21,827 bases of DNA from a virus. The stretch spans positions 1-21,827 of IMG/VR virus record IMGVR_UViG_3300005329_000032. One strand, given 5' to 3'. This document shows positions 12,741-21,320 of this stretch, piece after piece (positions within the stretch are counted from its first letter, which is position 1; each line of letters starts with the position of its first letter). The notes under the pieces were generated by a model. It was not told the origin of the DNA and made no database searches. It saw only the letters and a list, made by a program, of their open reading frames with translations. The position numbers and the translations under genes are program-made.

Positions 12741-13097
12741 ATGGCATTGGTGGTGCTTAATGGCCCGACTATCGCGGCCGGTCAAAGCTTGTCCTCAGGG
12801 CTCGATTGCACGAGCGGCCGGCTGGTCCGCATCACGATGCCGGCGGCGTGGACGGGGGCCAACCTGAGCTTCCAGATATCGACCGACGGCACTTTCTATA
12901 ACGATTTGTTTAGCGTCGACGGGACCGAAATCATTATCCCGGTCGTAGCGGGGACGGCTGTCGTGGTGGCGCAGCTCGGCGCCGCGCTGGAAGCCATCCA
13001 ATTTCTTAAACTGCGCTCCGGCTCGCGTAGCTATCCGGTTGTGCAGCCAGCAACGCGGGACTTTGCCGTAGCGGTCGAGACTGCCGCCGCGCGATGA
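12741..13097 (+). CDS. Beta-rich phage protein of unknown function in the neck module
   Basis: A 118-aa protein rich in beta-branched and small residues (ALVVLNGPTIAAGQSLSSGLDC..., LSFQISTDGTFYNDLFSVDGTEIIIPV). The repeated short strands suggest a jelly-roll or Ig-like decoration fold. It lies between the joining protein and the tail terminator, overlapping the latter (ATGA at 13094). I recognise similar small proteins at this place in alphaproteobacterial phages but know no assigned function. A neck or stopper-associated protein is plausible. Confidence 0.7.
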   Translation: MALVVLNGPTIAAGQSLSSGLDCTSGRLVRITMPAAWTGANLSFQISTDGTFYNDLFSVDGTEIIIPVVAGTAVVVAQLGAALEAIQFLKLRSGSRSYPVVQPATRDFAVAVETAAAR

Positions 13098-13741
13098 ACC
13101 GCGAAACCATTGTCGGCGCCCTGTTGAGCAAACTCAGCGGGCCGCCTGTCGTGGTGCCGTTTACAGCCGACACGACGACAGGGTCGGCCACGCTGACCAA
13201 TGTCAGCAGCACCGCCGGCTTGATGGTCGGGATGCCAGTGGCGGGCGAGGGTGTGTCGGACGGGGCGACTGTTGCCACGGTATCGCCTGAGGTGACGCTG
13301 TCACTGCCGGCTATCGCCGACCGTACCGCGGCGCCGCTGCTGCAGGGCTTCCTGACCCTTGAGCGGCGGCTGCGCGATCCCAACGCCGAGCAGGACATGC
13401 CGGCGCTGTACCTGGTCGAGCTGAACGAGATCCACGGCTATCGCGAGTCGACGCGCGCCATGCTGGTCGAGCTGAATTGCGAGGCGTGGATTTTCACGCG
13501 GGTTGGGGCGGATCAGAACGCCGTGCCGGCGGCGATGCTCAATACCCTTATCGATGCCGTCGAGCGGGCGCTGTCGGCCGGGCCGGAAGGCTTCCGCCAG
13601 AACCTCGGGCTGCACGGCGTGCAGTATTGCCGGATTGAAGGCGAACTACAAAAAGATCCAGGGCACTCGGCACAAACCGCAATGGCAGTGATCCCGATCA
13701 AGATCGCCGCCGCACCACACATCGACAACGTCCCAGCCTAG
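13094..13741 (+). CDS. Tail terminator-like protein carrying an inserted beta domain
   Basis: A 215-aa protein. Residues 1-16 (MNRETIVGALLSKLSG) and about 84-215 (LQGFLTLERRLRDPNAEQDMPALYLVELNEIHGY..., GVQYCRIEGELQKDPGHSAQTAMAVIPIKI) form a tail-terminator/minor-tail type protein that caps the tail tube and joins it to the head. Between them, residues about 18-82 (TADTTTGSATLTNVSSTAGLMVGMPVAGEGV...) look like a short repeat domain common in phage surface proteins (the xxTVxxTAGLxVGMxVxGxG type). It appears to have been inserted into the terminator fold. The next gene follows after 9 bp with a GGAG site. Confidence 0.72.
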   Translation: MNRETIVGALLSKLSGPPVVVPFTADTTTGSATLTNVSSTAGLMVGMPVAGEGVSDGATVATVSPEVTLSLPAIADRTAAPLLQGFLTLERRLRDPNAEQDMPALYLVELNEIHGYRESTRAMLVELNCEAWIFTRVGADQNAVPAAMLNTLIDAVERALSAGPEGFRQNLGLHGVQYCRIEGELQKDPGHSAQTAMAVIPIKIAAAPHIDNVPA

Positions 13742-13750
13742 GAGCCTCTT

Positions 13751-14263
13751 ATGGCAACAGCGACGATCAATATCGGCGCAAACCCGAATGTCGAAGGAAC
13801 GCTTAAATTTGTCGGGGCGAACGATATCGGCCCGAAAATCGAAATGACCCTGACGAGCGTGCAGTTCGGGCCTGCCGCGGCGATTAACCTTATCGGCGAC
13901 GAATATGGACTCATAGAACTCGAAGGGCGCGTGCTGCTGGTCGATGGCAATTTCGGCACCGTGACACATCCCGATGACGCTATGGTTTCGCCGAACGTCC
14001 TGAACTACTACGTCGGAACCGGCATTGTCTCGTGGCAGGGGGCCGGCGACTCGACATTTGCCGAACTCGGAAACTGCCAGCAATTCGAGTTCGAGCAAAC
14101 GATCGAGCGGCTCGACCACCTGCAGCATATGAACGGCATCAGATCGCTCGATTTTTCACCTATCGTGCAGCAGAGCGCGACGGTTCGGCTCCAGCTGGAC
14201 GAGTGGACCGCACCTAATCTGCGAATGTATTTGCTCGATGCAGCAACCGTTGTGACGCCCTAA
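13751..14263 (+). CDS. Major tail tube protein
   Basis: A 170-aa protein with a good ribosome binding site (GGAG about 8 nt before the ATG). It is beta-rich, with the long-hairpin pattern of tube subunits (GTLKFVGANDIGPKIEMTLTSVQFGPAAAINLIGDEYGLIELEGRVLLV) and a C-terminal part (VQQSATVRLQLDEWTAPNLRMYLLDA) fitting tube proteins of siphoviruses. Its position directly before the chaperone pair and tape measure supports the call. It lacks the extra Ig-like C-terminal domain found in lambda gpV. Confidence 0.8.
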   Translation: MATATINIGANPNVEGTLKFVGANDIGPKIEMTLTSVQFGPAAAINLIGDEYGLIELEGRVLLVDGNFGTVTHPDDAMVSPNVLNYYVGTGIVSWQGAGDSTFAELGNCQQFEFEQTIERLDHLQHMNGIRSLDFSPIVQQSATVRLQLDEWTAPNLRMYLLDAATVVTP

Positions 14264-14264
14264 C

Positions 14265-14678
14265 ATGGCCGTCAACTTTCTCGACCTCGACCCGCAGCCG
14301 GCCGTCGACACCGTCACCCTGCAGACCCGGAGCGGCCCGATCGAACTGGAGTTGACCGGCGTTCGGCTATCGACGCTGACCGAGCTGGCGCGCAAATATC
14401 CCGCGTTCGCCCGCGTCGTCGAGGGCGGCGCTGGCTCGATCATCGAAGCCTCGGAAGCTATGCCGGCGCTAATCGCGGCCGGGCTCGGTCACGCCGGTGA
14501 ACCGGACTATGAGGCGAAGGTCCGTCAGTTCGGCGCCGCCGATATCATGACAATGGCGATGGTCGTTGTGCGCCTGACCTTCCCGGCGGCAGATCCCGCC
14601 CCTTTGGCAGACGCGGCGCCCAACGGCGCCGGCGGCGCAACGCCGGTTCACACTTCGCTGCAGCCATTGAACAGCTAG
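14265..14678 (+). CDS. Tail assembly chaperone (upstream frame, gpG-like)
   Basis: A 137-aa protein directly after the tube gene. In siphoviruses two overlapping frames here encode chaperones that coat the tape measure during tail assembly. The sequence (VTLQTRSGPIELELTGVRLSTLTELARKYPAFARVVEGG...AADIMTMAMVVVRLTF) has the usual beta start followed by helices. From about residue 110 the protein becomes low-complexity (PAADPAPLADAAPNGAGGATP), while the -1 frame stays open and joins the next ORF. A CCCTTTG heptamer at 14600-14606 is in the right phase for a -1 shift. Confidence 0.78.
   Translation: MAVNFLDLDPQPAVDTVTLQTRSGPIELELTGVRLSTLTELARKYPAFARVVEGGAGSIIEASEAMPALIAAGLGHAGEPDYEAKVRQFGAADIMTMAMVVVRLTFPAADPAPLADAAPNGAGGATPVHTSLQPLNS
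14600..14606 (+). promoter_or_regulatory. Candidate -1 ribosomal frameshift site in the tail chaperone genes
   Basis: C CCT TTG in the frame of the upstream gene fits the X XXY YYZ slippery pattern. After a -1 slip the reading frame is open to the stop at 14861-14863, giving a predicted fused protein of about 199 aa (114 + 85). Frameshifting at this point of the tail operon is well established in many siphoviruses (lambda G/GT). Confidence 0.6.
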
Positions 14679-14863
14679 TGCAGTGGCAGCACCCGGTTGA
14701 GTCTGTCTTTCGGATGACGCCGCGGCAGATGCACGCCTGGCTGCAACTCGGCGCCGCGCGCCACGCCCGCGAGCGCGCAGAGGCAATTGCCGATGCCGCG
14801 CTGGCCGCGCAGGGCAAAGCCGATGCTATCCGCAAGGCCGTGCATGAACTCGGTGAGAGCTGA
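14678..14863 (+). CDS. Tail assembly chaperone, downstream frame (gpT-like)
   Basis: A 61-aa ORF if translated alone from GTG 14678, which overlaps the stop of the upstream frame. The protein-like sequence begins earlier in the same frame (FAAAIEQLVQWQHPVESVFRMTPRQM), so the main product is more likely the -1 frameshift fusion with the upstream chaperone. The rest is helical and Ala/Arg-rich (HAWLQLGAARHARERAEAIADAALAAQGKADAIRKAVHEL), fitting the T domain that contacts the tape measure. The stop overlaps the tape-measure start. Confidence 0.7.
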   Translation: MQWQHPVESVFRMTPRQMHAWLQLGAARHARERAEAIADAALAAQGKADAIRKAVHELGES

Positions 14864-16968
14864 TGCCCGACAACCTGACGGTCGACATCACCGCCAATAC
14901 GACAAAGCTCCGCACCGAGCTTGCTAAAGCCCAGGCCGATCTGCGCCAGTTCGGCAAAGATTTACGACAGGCGACCGAAAGCGGTAACACCACCCGCGCG
15001 ACCGAGCTGGCGGCGAGTTATGAAAAGACGCGAGCCGCCGCGGCCAGCCTCACCCGGCAACTGCGCATCGTCCACGACACGGCGAGCGATGCGACACCGT
15101 GGGCTGCAGCAGCCCGCAACGTTGCTGGCCTGCATGCCGCCTTTAACCGGTTCGGGCGCAGTCTCACGACGATGGCCGACAAGACGTTTCCGGCTTGGCG
15201 CACCGCCCTCACGGTAAGCCTCGCCGGCGCCGCCGCGGGTGTCGCCAAGCTCGTCAGCTCGGCCAACGATTCGGTCGACAGTCTCGGCGACCAGGCCGAC
15301 GCTCTCGGCGTCAGCAGCGAATTTGTCGAGACCTATCGTCAAATCGCCGTAAAGGCGGGCGCCGGGATCGATGAGACCGATGCCGCGTTTGGCCGCCTCA
15401 TCAAGAGCCTGGGCGAACAGAGGCGGGCGCTGCAAGACAACAATCAGCAGTTCAAGACAATCGGCGATCAGGCAGCATCGACAGTCCAGGTGTGGCGCGG
15501 CGGCGAGGACGCCTTAAAGGGGCTTAACACCGAGCTGCAGACCGGGGTTAAGACGTTGCGCGGCGGTCAAAAGACGGCGGTGGACTGGGCCGATACCTGG
15601 AAAGCCTTCGGCGTCGACATCCGCAATATCCCGCCGGGCCAGAAGGGCGCGCAGGACGCCATCAAACAACTCGTCACGGGCTTCGACGCGATGAAAGACC
15701 GCCAGTTGGCGGCATCGCTCGCGGCTGACGCCTTGGGCAAGAACTGGCGAAACATTGTCGAGGTGATGCGCAATCTTGCGACGCAGTGGGATGCAACACA
15801 GAAGGAAATAACGGACGGCCTCGGCTTTACGACGGAAGCGATGAAGCAGCAGGCGAACGACTATAAAATCGCGACCGGTATCATGCAGGCGAGCTTTATT
15901 CGCCTCCGCAATATCGTCGGGGTCGAGATCGGGACAGCGGTAACAAAGGTGCTCAACGACCTGAACCTGCGGCTGCAGGCAAACAGTGGCGCGATAAAGG
16001 CGTGGGCCGAGAGTGTCGGGGTCGAAGCGCAGAAGGTCGCCGACGACCTAATCAAGATATTCAACAATCCGCAGGTCGAGGGCAGCGATCTGCAATCCAA
16101 GCTCGCGCCTGTGTTGACGTTCTTCCGCGATTTGGGCACGGCATTGCCGCAGGTCATCAGCGGCCTGCGAATGGTTGCGGCAGGATTTACCGCGCTTGCG
16201 AATGCGATCAACGCGGTGGTCGGAACCAACGTCAGCGGCGGCGAGGTCGCGGTTGTCGTGACCTTGGGGCTGATGACCGGCGCGTTTAACGCATTGGCGG
16301 GGGCGCTGGTGCTGGTGGGCACGGCGCTCATACCGGTGTTGGCGGCGATGGGGCCGGTCGGCTGGCTCGTGCTGGGCATCGTCGCGATCAATGCCGTGAT
16401 GCTCACCTTTACGGATTCGTGGGGTGTGTTGGCAGAGGGCGCGAAGACGGCAATCACAGCAATCGGCGCCGGGGTCGATTGGCTGTGGAACAAGATCAAA
16501 GCGGTCGGCACCGCGTTGGCCGGGCTCGGTTCCTCTAATGCGGATTATGGCGGCGCAGCCATTTCCGGGGGCGCCTTCCCGATGGCGCGGGGCGGCCGGG
16601 TGCCGGGCAGCGGCAGCGGCGACACCGTGCCGGCCATGCTGACGCCGGGTGAGTTCGTCAACAGCCTGCCCTCGGTGCGCTATTACGGCGCCGACCTGTT
16701 TCGTGCCCTGAATGCACGGCTACTGCCGCGCAACCTGTTCAGCGGCTATGCCGTGGGCGGGTTGGTCGATGCGCTGCACCGGCCGGTGCGCGGGTTTGCC
16801 GACGGCGGGTTGGTCGCAACCTCATCGGATGGTGTGCCGGTGCATCTGCACTTCCCCAGCGGCGGCCAAGTGCAGCTCCACGGCGACAAGGCAATCGTGC
16901 GCTCGCTGCTGCGCGAGGCGCGGCGGGCCGGCATGGTCAGTGCCGGGCGGGCGGCGGCGGCGGCGTGA
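14863..16968 (+). CDS. Tail tape measure protein
   Basis: This 701-aa protein sets tail length and is ejected with the DNA. The N-terminal region (1-70) is helical coiled coil (LRTELAKAQADLRQFGKDLRQ). Residues about 280-420 remain long helical segments. Residues about 430-516 hold several hydrophobic helices (VVVTLGLMTGAFNALAGALV, GPVGWLVLGIVAINAVMLTF) suited to a membrane pore. The C terminus has the common tape-measure motif GDTVPAMLTPGEFV (about 586-599) and a Gly-rich repeat (YAVGGLVD, FADGGLV). By the rule of about 0.15 nm per residue the tail would be roughly 100 nm long. The ATG overlaps the preceding stop (TGATG). Confidence 0.92.
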   Translation: MPDNLTVDITANTTKLRTELAKAQADLRQFGKDLRQATESGNTTRATELAASYEKTRAAAASLTRQLRIVHDTASDATPWAAAARNVAGLHAAFNRFGRSLTTMADKTFPAWRTALTVSLAGAAAGVAKLVSSANDSVDSLGDQADALGVSSEFVETYRQIAVKAGAGIDETDAAFGRLIKSLGEQRRALQDNNQQFKTIGDQAASTVQVWRGGEDALKGLNTELQTGVKTLRGGQKTAVDWADTWKAFGVDIRNIPPGQKGAQDAIKQLVTGFDAMKDRQLAASLAADALGKNWRNIVEVMRNLATQWDATQKEITDGLGFTTEAMKQQANDYKIATGIMQASFIRLRNIVGVEIGTAVTKVLNDLNLRLQANSGAIKAWAESVGVEAQKVADDLIKIFNNPQVEGSDLQSKLAPVLTFFRDLGTALPQVISGLRMVAAGFTALANAINAVVGTNVSGGEVAVVVTLGLMTGAFNALAGALVLVGTALIPVLAAMGPVGWLVLGIVAINAVMLTFTDSWGVLAEGAKTAITAIGAGVDWLWNKIKAVGTALAGLGSSNADYGGAAISGGAFPMARGGRVPGSGSGDTVPAMLTPGEFVNSLPSVRYYGADLFRALNARLLPRNLFSGYAVGGLVDALHRPVRGFADGGLVATSSDGVPVHLHFPSGGQVQLHGDKAIVRSLLREARRAGMVSAGRAAAAA

Positions 16969-17399
16969 TGAACGGCGGCACGCTATTGGAAATCTCCGGG
17001 CCTGGGATTCCGACCTGGGCCTCGCGTGGACTGACGCAGACGCTCGACCCGATCGACGCCGCGTCGAGCCTGATGCGCACGGTGAACGGCGACCTCGTCG
17101 ATTTCAGCCCGCCGCAGATGCGCAAATACAAGTCCACGATCAGTTGTACGGATATCGAGGGGCCCGCCCTCGATGGCGTGTGGCCGGGCATGGAGTTGAC
17201 CGTTAACTGCGTCTCGGAGTTGGGGTTCCTTACAATCAGCGGTGCGCCAACCCGTCCCGTCGTGCCGGATTCCTCCCGGCTTGTCGGCGATTACACGTTT
17301 TATAGGCCGCAGATCGTGTTCCGGGTCGTCAGCTACACCGTGAGTACCGACGAGTACGGCGCGGCGGTCGCCTGGACATTGGAACTCTCCGAGGCATAG
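16965..17399 (+). CDS. Minor/distal tail protein of unknown family
   Basis: A 144-aa protein starting at GTG 16965 or ATG 16968, both within the tape-measure stop. It is beta-rich (GTLLEISGPGIPTWASRGLTQTL..., MRKYKSTISCTDIEGPALDGVWPGMELTVNCVSEL, QIVFRVVSYTVSTDEYGAAVAWTLELSEA). Its place directly after the tape measure is where a distal tail protein lies in siphoviruses. The repeated use of 'W.G..L.V' and the closing 'W.LELSE' pattern look like a ring-forming tail protein. Family not recognised; the role is inferred from gene order. Confidence 0.65.
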   Translation: MMNGGTLLEISGPGIPTWASRGLTQTLDPIDAASSLMRTVNGDLVDFSPPQMRKYKSTISCTDIEGPALDGVWPGMELTVNCVSELGFLTISGAPTRPVVPDSSRLVGDYTFYRPQIVFRVVSYTVSTDEYGAAVAWTLELSEA

Positions 17400-17402
17400 G
17401 CG

Positions 17403-19217
17403 GTGCCGGGGCCGTTCTATCTGGCATACATCGCCGCGCCCGAGCCATTCGACCCGGTGCTGCACGCCGTTGAAGACGAGCAGGTCGTCGCCCTGACGAT
17501 AAGCCAAGACGAGGGCGACTTCGCGTCGCTTCAGATCACCGTGCGCAACCCCGGCGGTTTGCTTGCGTCAGGGCGGCGCTCGTGGTGCTGGCTGTCGTGG
17601 GATGACGGCGGCGAGGTGGTGCCGTTGTTTACTGGCCGTAACGTTGCCGTGCCCGAGCAGCTCGACGGCGAGACGGTGCGGCTGCTGTTCATGGCGCGGC
17701 CGCTAGACTTCGATAGCGTTAAAAGCGATTACGCCACCACGTTGAAGACCCTGCCGTACTGGGACCCCGTTTGGTTCCTCGGCGATTTGGAGGACGCCGA
17801 TGCCGTTCTCGATGCCTACGGCGCGCAATGGCACATCGACCGGGTCACTTTGGCGCTGACGCACTCGGACGAGTGCGAAGGCGAAGACGGCGAGATGCTG
17901 GTCGGCGAAGAGGATCACACCTACGACAATTTCGAGATGTCCTACACCAATCCGCCGCTGAGCCAGGTCGATATCGAGGGCACGCTGACCTGGACGCAAT
18001 CGGGCGCCGGCACAATCGACCTCACGAAGCGCATTACCCAGGAGTTCAAGGCCCAGAAGACGATATACGCTTACGTCGATTCCTACACCGGGCTAATTAC
18101 GACGCTAACCGGCGACGGGCTGATGAACTCGTGGCCGAAGGGCGGGACTACGTTTGGCGGCGGGTGGAGCGTCTCGAACGACACCAGCATCGGAGATGCC
18201 TCGGGCAGCTTCACCCGATACGAGCTGACGCGGAAATACCGCGGGGTCCGCGGGAGCTACCCAGAGGGCGACGAGGACCGTTCGGTCAGCGCCTATTACT
18301 TTAGATCGCACCAAGACTACGAAGTGACGTATGACGTCTATGCGTTCGAGCAGCACACGTTGTTCGATTGGGAGGCGGAAAAGAAACGCACCGAGACGAT
18401 AAAGCTCTCGATGGTCGCGGACATCCAGGATGTGCTCGCCGAGCCGGAAGACGAGGCGAACATCGAGAAAATCACCGTCTCGGCTGACGCAACCGTCACC
18501 GAGCCGGATGACGACGGCGCGATGCCGATCGGCGATAAGCGCCGCAAGGCGTACCTGCCGACCGACCGCGGCAATGACAGCGTGCAGCATCTGCTGCTTT
18601 TGGGGCGGGCGTTGCTGCGGCGCCGCGCGCGAGCCGTGGAAATCCGCTGTCGGGTGCCGTGGGAAATTGGTATCGGCGCCAGCCTGCGGATGAACGCGCG
18701 GGTCACCGACCGTCGCCTGCCGGGCGGCGAGGCATCCGGCAAGATCATCGGGTATGAGCTGAGTGCGGCAGGCACTGGCGAGTTCTATGCCGAGTTGACG
18801 ATCGGCTGTTCCGTAGGCCGCGGCGGCGGCGTCTTGGCAGCGCCCGGCGCGCCGACCTGGGTCAATGACGGCTATGTGTACGGCGGCTACCAGATCGCGG
18901 CTGGCGCGGGCGTCACGGTGCTCACCGGCGATATCGTGTATCAGACGCTAGACGATTTCACGGTCGACGACGACGGCGTCGATCTGTTGTCGCTGGATGC
19001 GACAACCGCCGTTCAAACCCTGACGGTGACCAACGGATTGGGTCCGCAGATCCTGGAGCTGGCCGGCAGCGACGACCCCGCCAATGCAATGAAGGATGCG
19101 CCGACCGAGGTGTGCGTGCAGCTCGTGCCGATGGCCGATCTTGAGTTCGAGACGATCTTCACGCCATCGGTCGAACTGGTGCCGTTGCCCAAGACAATCG
19201 ACCTGGAGGCGGCGTAG
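17403..19217 (+). CDS. Tail hub / baseplate protein
   Basis: A 604-aa protein starting at GTG 17403, three bases after the previous stop. The first 150 residues (FYLAYIAAPEPFDP..., QVVALTISQDEGDFASLQITVRNPGGLL, PLFTGRNVAVPEQLDGETVRLLFMARPLDFDSVK) are the two-barrel hub pattern of gp27-like/tail-hub proteins. The middle (about 180-330) is rich in aromatic and acidic residues, and the part near 410-470 (LLLLGRALLRRRARAVEIRCRVPWEI...LRMNARVTDRRLPGG, GKIIGYELSA) is the closing hub barrel. The C-terminal 120 residues are an extra acidic beta domain. The hub joins tail tube to tip. The assignment rests on pattern and gene order. Confidence 0.65.
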   Translation: MPGPFYLAYIAAPEPFDPVLHAVEDEQVVALTISQDEGDFASLQITVRNPGGLLASGRRSWCWLSWDDGGEVVPLFTGRNVAVPEQLDGETVRLLFMARPLDFDSVKSDYATTLKTLPYWDPVWFLGDLEDADAVLDAYGAQWHIDRVTLALTHSDECEGEDGEMLVGEEDHTYDNFEMSYTNPPLSQVDIEGTLTWTQSGAGTIDLTKRITQEFKAQKTIYAYVDSYTGLITTLTGDGLMNSWPKGGTTFGGGWSVSNDTSIGDASGSFTRYELTRKYRGVRGSYPEGDEDRSVSAYYFRSHQDYEVTYDVYAFEQHTLFDWEAEKKRTETIKLSMVADIQDVLAEPEDEANIEKITVSADATVTEPDDDGAMPIGDKRRKAYLPTDRGNDSVQHLLLLGRALLRRRARAVEIRCRVPWEIGIGASLRMNARVTDRRLPGGEASGKIIGYELSAAGTGEFYAELTIGCSVGRGGGVLAAPGAPTWVNDGYVYGGYQIAAGAGVTVLTGDIVYQTLDDFTVDDDGVDLLSLDATTAVQTLTVTNGLGPQILELAGSDDPANAMKDAPTEVCVQLVPMADLEFETIFTPSVELVPLPKTIDLEAA

Positions 19218-19679
19218 ATGTCACTTGGCGGCGTGATCGGCGGCTGGCCTAAAAGAGAGATTACAAAGTACCGCACCGAGCGGGTCGTCAAAAGCGTAGA
19301 GGAAGACAAGAGCGCGCTGACACCGGGACTGTTGTGCTGGGGTGCCACAGGCACCTTGCCGGCGCCGGTCCCGGTCTCGACCGATTTCGAGGTGGCAAAG
19401 GCGAAACACAAAGAAAAGAAGCGCGAGACCGAGCCCGTCGAGATCCACGATGTAAACAACCCGGAAAACTACGTGGTCGCAGCCCGCACAAAGCGCATGT
19501 TGTTCGACGTCACCGAGGTGAACCCCAAATTTATAAGCAACAACAACACCAGCACAGGCGGCGAGGACCTCTCCGACTTTGGCAGCGACATGGGGCCGGT
19601 CGACCTGTCACCAAAAACCAACAAATCGAGGATAAGCCAGCTCGAAGTGGAGTTCAGTAATAACGACGGCACGATCTGA
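19218..19679 (+). CDS. Tail-region protein of unknown function
   Basis: A 153-aa hydrophilic protein. The N-terminal half contains a strongly charged stretch (FEVAKAKHKEKKRETEPVEIHDVNNPENY); the C-terminal half is Asn/Ser/Asp-rich (FISNNNTSTGGEDLSDFGSDMGPVDLS). No domain is recognised. It begins directly after the hub stop and its stop overlaps the start of the next small gene (TGATG), so it belongs to the late operon. A tail-tip accessory is the simplest guess. Confidence 0.6.
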   Translation: MSLGGVIGGWPKREITKYRTERVVKSVEEDKSALTPGLLCWGATGTLPAPVPVSTDFEVAKAKHKEKKRETEPVEIHDVNNPENYVVAARTKRMLFDVTEVNPKFISNNNTSTGGEDLSDFGSDMGPVDLSPKTNKSRISQLEVEFSNNDGTI

Positions 19680-19846
19680 TGCCGGAGGATCTGCGCTATT
19701 TCGAGAACCCCTACACCGGCCTTTTGAAAGAGTATCACACCGGCGGGCTCGCGGTTCACTTCGGTGCCGCGGCCGGGCCGCCGGCGGAGGCGTCTTCCAC
19801 GGTCGCGCTAACCAGGGCACAACATGAGTTACTTGACGCTTCCTGA
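19679..19846 (+). CDS. Small 55-aa protein in the tail-tip module
   Basis: ATG 19679 overlaps the preceding stop (TGATG) and the frame closes at TGA 19844-19846, inside the next gene (23-bp overlap). The product begins MPEDLRYFENPYTGLLKEYH and ends QHELLDAS. Perfect stop-start coupling on the upstream side and protein-like composition support it as real despite its size. Without it there would be a 144-bp gap, unusual in this tightly packed operon. Function unknown. Confidence 0.55.
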   Translation: MPEDLRYFENPYTGLLKEYHTGGLAVHFGAAAGPPAEASSTVALTRAQHELLDAS

Positions 19847-21320
19847 AGGTATCGCAGATTTCTCTAAAGCCGTGGTCTCTCTGTGGTTCCGGGTGCCGCA
19901 ATCATCGCTCGACGAGGCACGCGATCGTTACGTCGCATGGCGGGCAAGCGGTGGACCCCAGCCGCCCTATGGGTCTCAGCCGCCGTTTATCGGCATCGTT
20001 CCGCTTATGACGTTCGGCAAGGCCGAGGCAAATCGATTGTACACATCCGAGACGACCGTCAACGCAGGCACCTGGACGAGGACGATACAGAACTGGGCAT
20101 TCACCTGCGAGTGGATCAATGACGAGGCGCCTATTTCGGAAAGCACAGAAAGTCGCGAATGGCGGTTTACCGGCGAGCAGTACGACATGGAACCGAGCTA
20201 CATTGGTATTGACTGCCGGCAAATCGGGACCGAACGCAATCTGCTCGGTATCTGCATACAGTTGCCGAACTACGCCACGCTCGCTGGCTCGTTCCCGCAG
20301 CAGATCAACGAAACCAGGACAGACAAGCTCGATTGGACTCAGCCGGTTCTATACGGTCATTGCACAAACAACCCCGCGGTCGACGAGGACGGGTTCGTCC
20401 TGCCGGTGCGCAGCCACACGATAACCCAAATCTGGGAAAGCATGGCGCCTTTCATCATGGGGGGCGCGCCGGAGGTTTTCGCAACGGTGGTAAACCCCAA
20501 CCGCATATACCCGAATTTCATTGACACCGAGGGCGGTCAGGAAGTCACCTCCGACCATTGGCACCATTTGTTGTTGTCGTTCGATCTTGAACCAGACTGC
20601 AATACCCAGGGACAGATCGTCGACAACATGACCGACGTCGATCGGTTTGCCGGCACGGTCGAAAGCGCGTGCCGGATGTGGATATCTTATGACGATGTTA
20701 ACCTTGTCGAGGGCGCGCTCAGTATGTATTGGCCGCAAGCCAACCCAGACCCGAATGCGATCCTTACGCCCAACGCCTATTGGGTTTTCATCGATGTGAT
20801 CTCGAGGGACACGTTCACTCATGGGACGGCAAACGACCGGCTCGGCAACATCGTGTCCGTCGTGGACACCGGCGCCGTCAACCTGCCGACCTGTACCTAC
20901 ACGCCCGGCCTGGTGGCGGCCGCCGATCAGCCGCTCGGCATCCCGGCCTCTGCCGAGTACATCGACGCGATCCTGCCAGTGGAATTGGCCGAGCTGCAAG
21001 TTTGGGCCGGGCAGACACTGGACACCGGAATCATCGCCAACCGGCGCGCCTTTGTCGACGACGCCGGCAAATCTGTCGATCCCGCACAGGCCGAGACGCT
21101 GATCGGGGCCAAGCCGGTAATTTTGCTGCACGGGACCGGCCATTGGCAGAAGGGCACCAACACCGGGCCGCCCGATGTCATCGATCCCGATACCGGAGAG
21201 CCGGCGCCCGATCCGGCGAAGGCACTGACCCCGACCGGCAAAATAGATGCCTACTCGCCCGACCCGAGCCTGCACGGCCCGCAAGGTCCGTCGCCAAGTA
21301 GAGATAGCGCATGGCGATAA
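19824..21320 (+). CDS. LamG/concanavalin-like tail-tip protein, possible receptor binding
   Basis: A 498-aa protein. Two well-separated blocks together look like a LamG/concanavalin-type lectin fold split by insertions: KAVVSLWFRVPQSS (about 15-28), DHWHHLLLSFDLE (about 243-255), and LAELQVWAGQTLDTG...RRAFVDDAGKSVDP...LIGAKPVILLHGTGHWQKG (about 389-450). Such folds bind sugars. The region about 60-230 has many aromatic residues and Cys and no recognised domain. The Pro-rich C terminus ends PSLHGPQGPSPS. It lies between the hub and the fibre-like gene, suggesting a tail-tip or fibre role in attaching to the cell surface. The fold call is moderate and the ligand is unknown. Confidence 0.6.
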   Translation: MSYLTLPEGIADFSKAVVSLWFRVPQSSLDEARDRYVAWRASGGPQPPYGSQPPFIGIVPLMTFGKAEANRLYTSETTVNAGTWTRTIQNWAFTCEWINDEAPISESTESREWRFTGEQYDMEPSYIGIDCRQIGTERNLLGICIQLPNYATLAGSFPQQINETRTDKLDWTQPVLYGHCTNNPAVDEDGFVLPVRSHTITQIWESMAPFIMGGAPEVFATVVNPNRIYPNFIDTEGGQEVTSDHWHHLLLSFDLEPDCNTQGQIVDNMTDVDRFAGTVESACRMWISYDDVNLVEGALSMYWPQANPDPNAILTPNAYWVFIDVISRDTFTHGTANDRLGNIVSVVDTGAVNLPTCTYTPGLVAAADQPLGIPASAEYIDAILPVELAELQVWAGQTLDTGIIANRRAFVDDAGKSVDPAQAETLIGAKPVILLHGTGHWQKGTNTGPPDVIDPDTGEPAPDPAKALTPTGKIDAYSPDPSLHGPQGPSPSRDSAWR

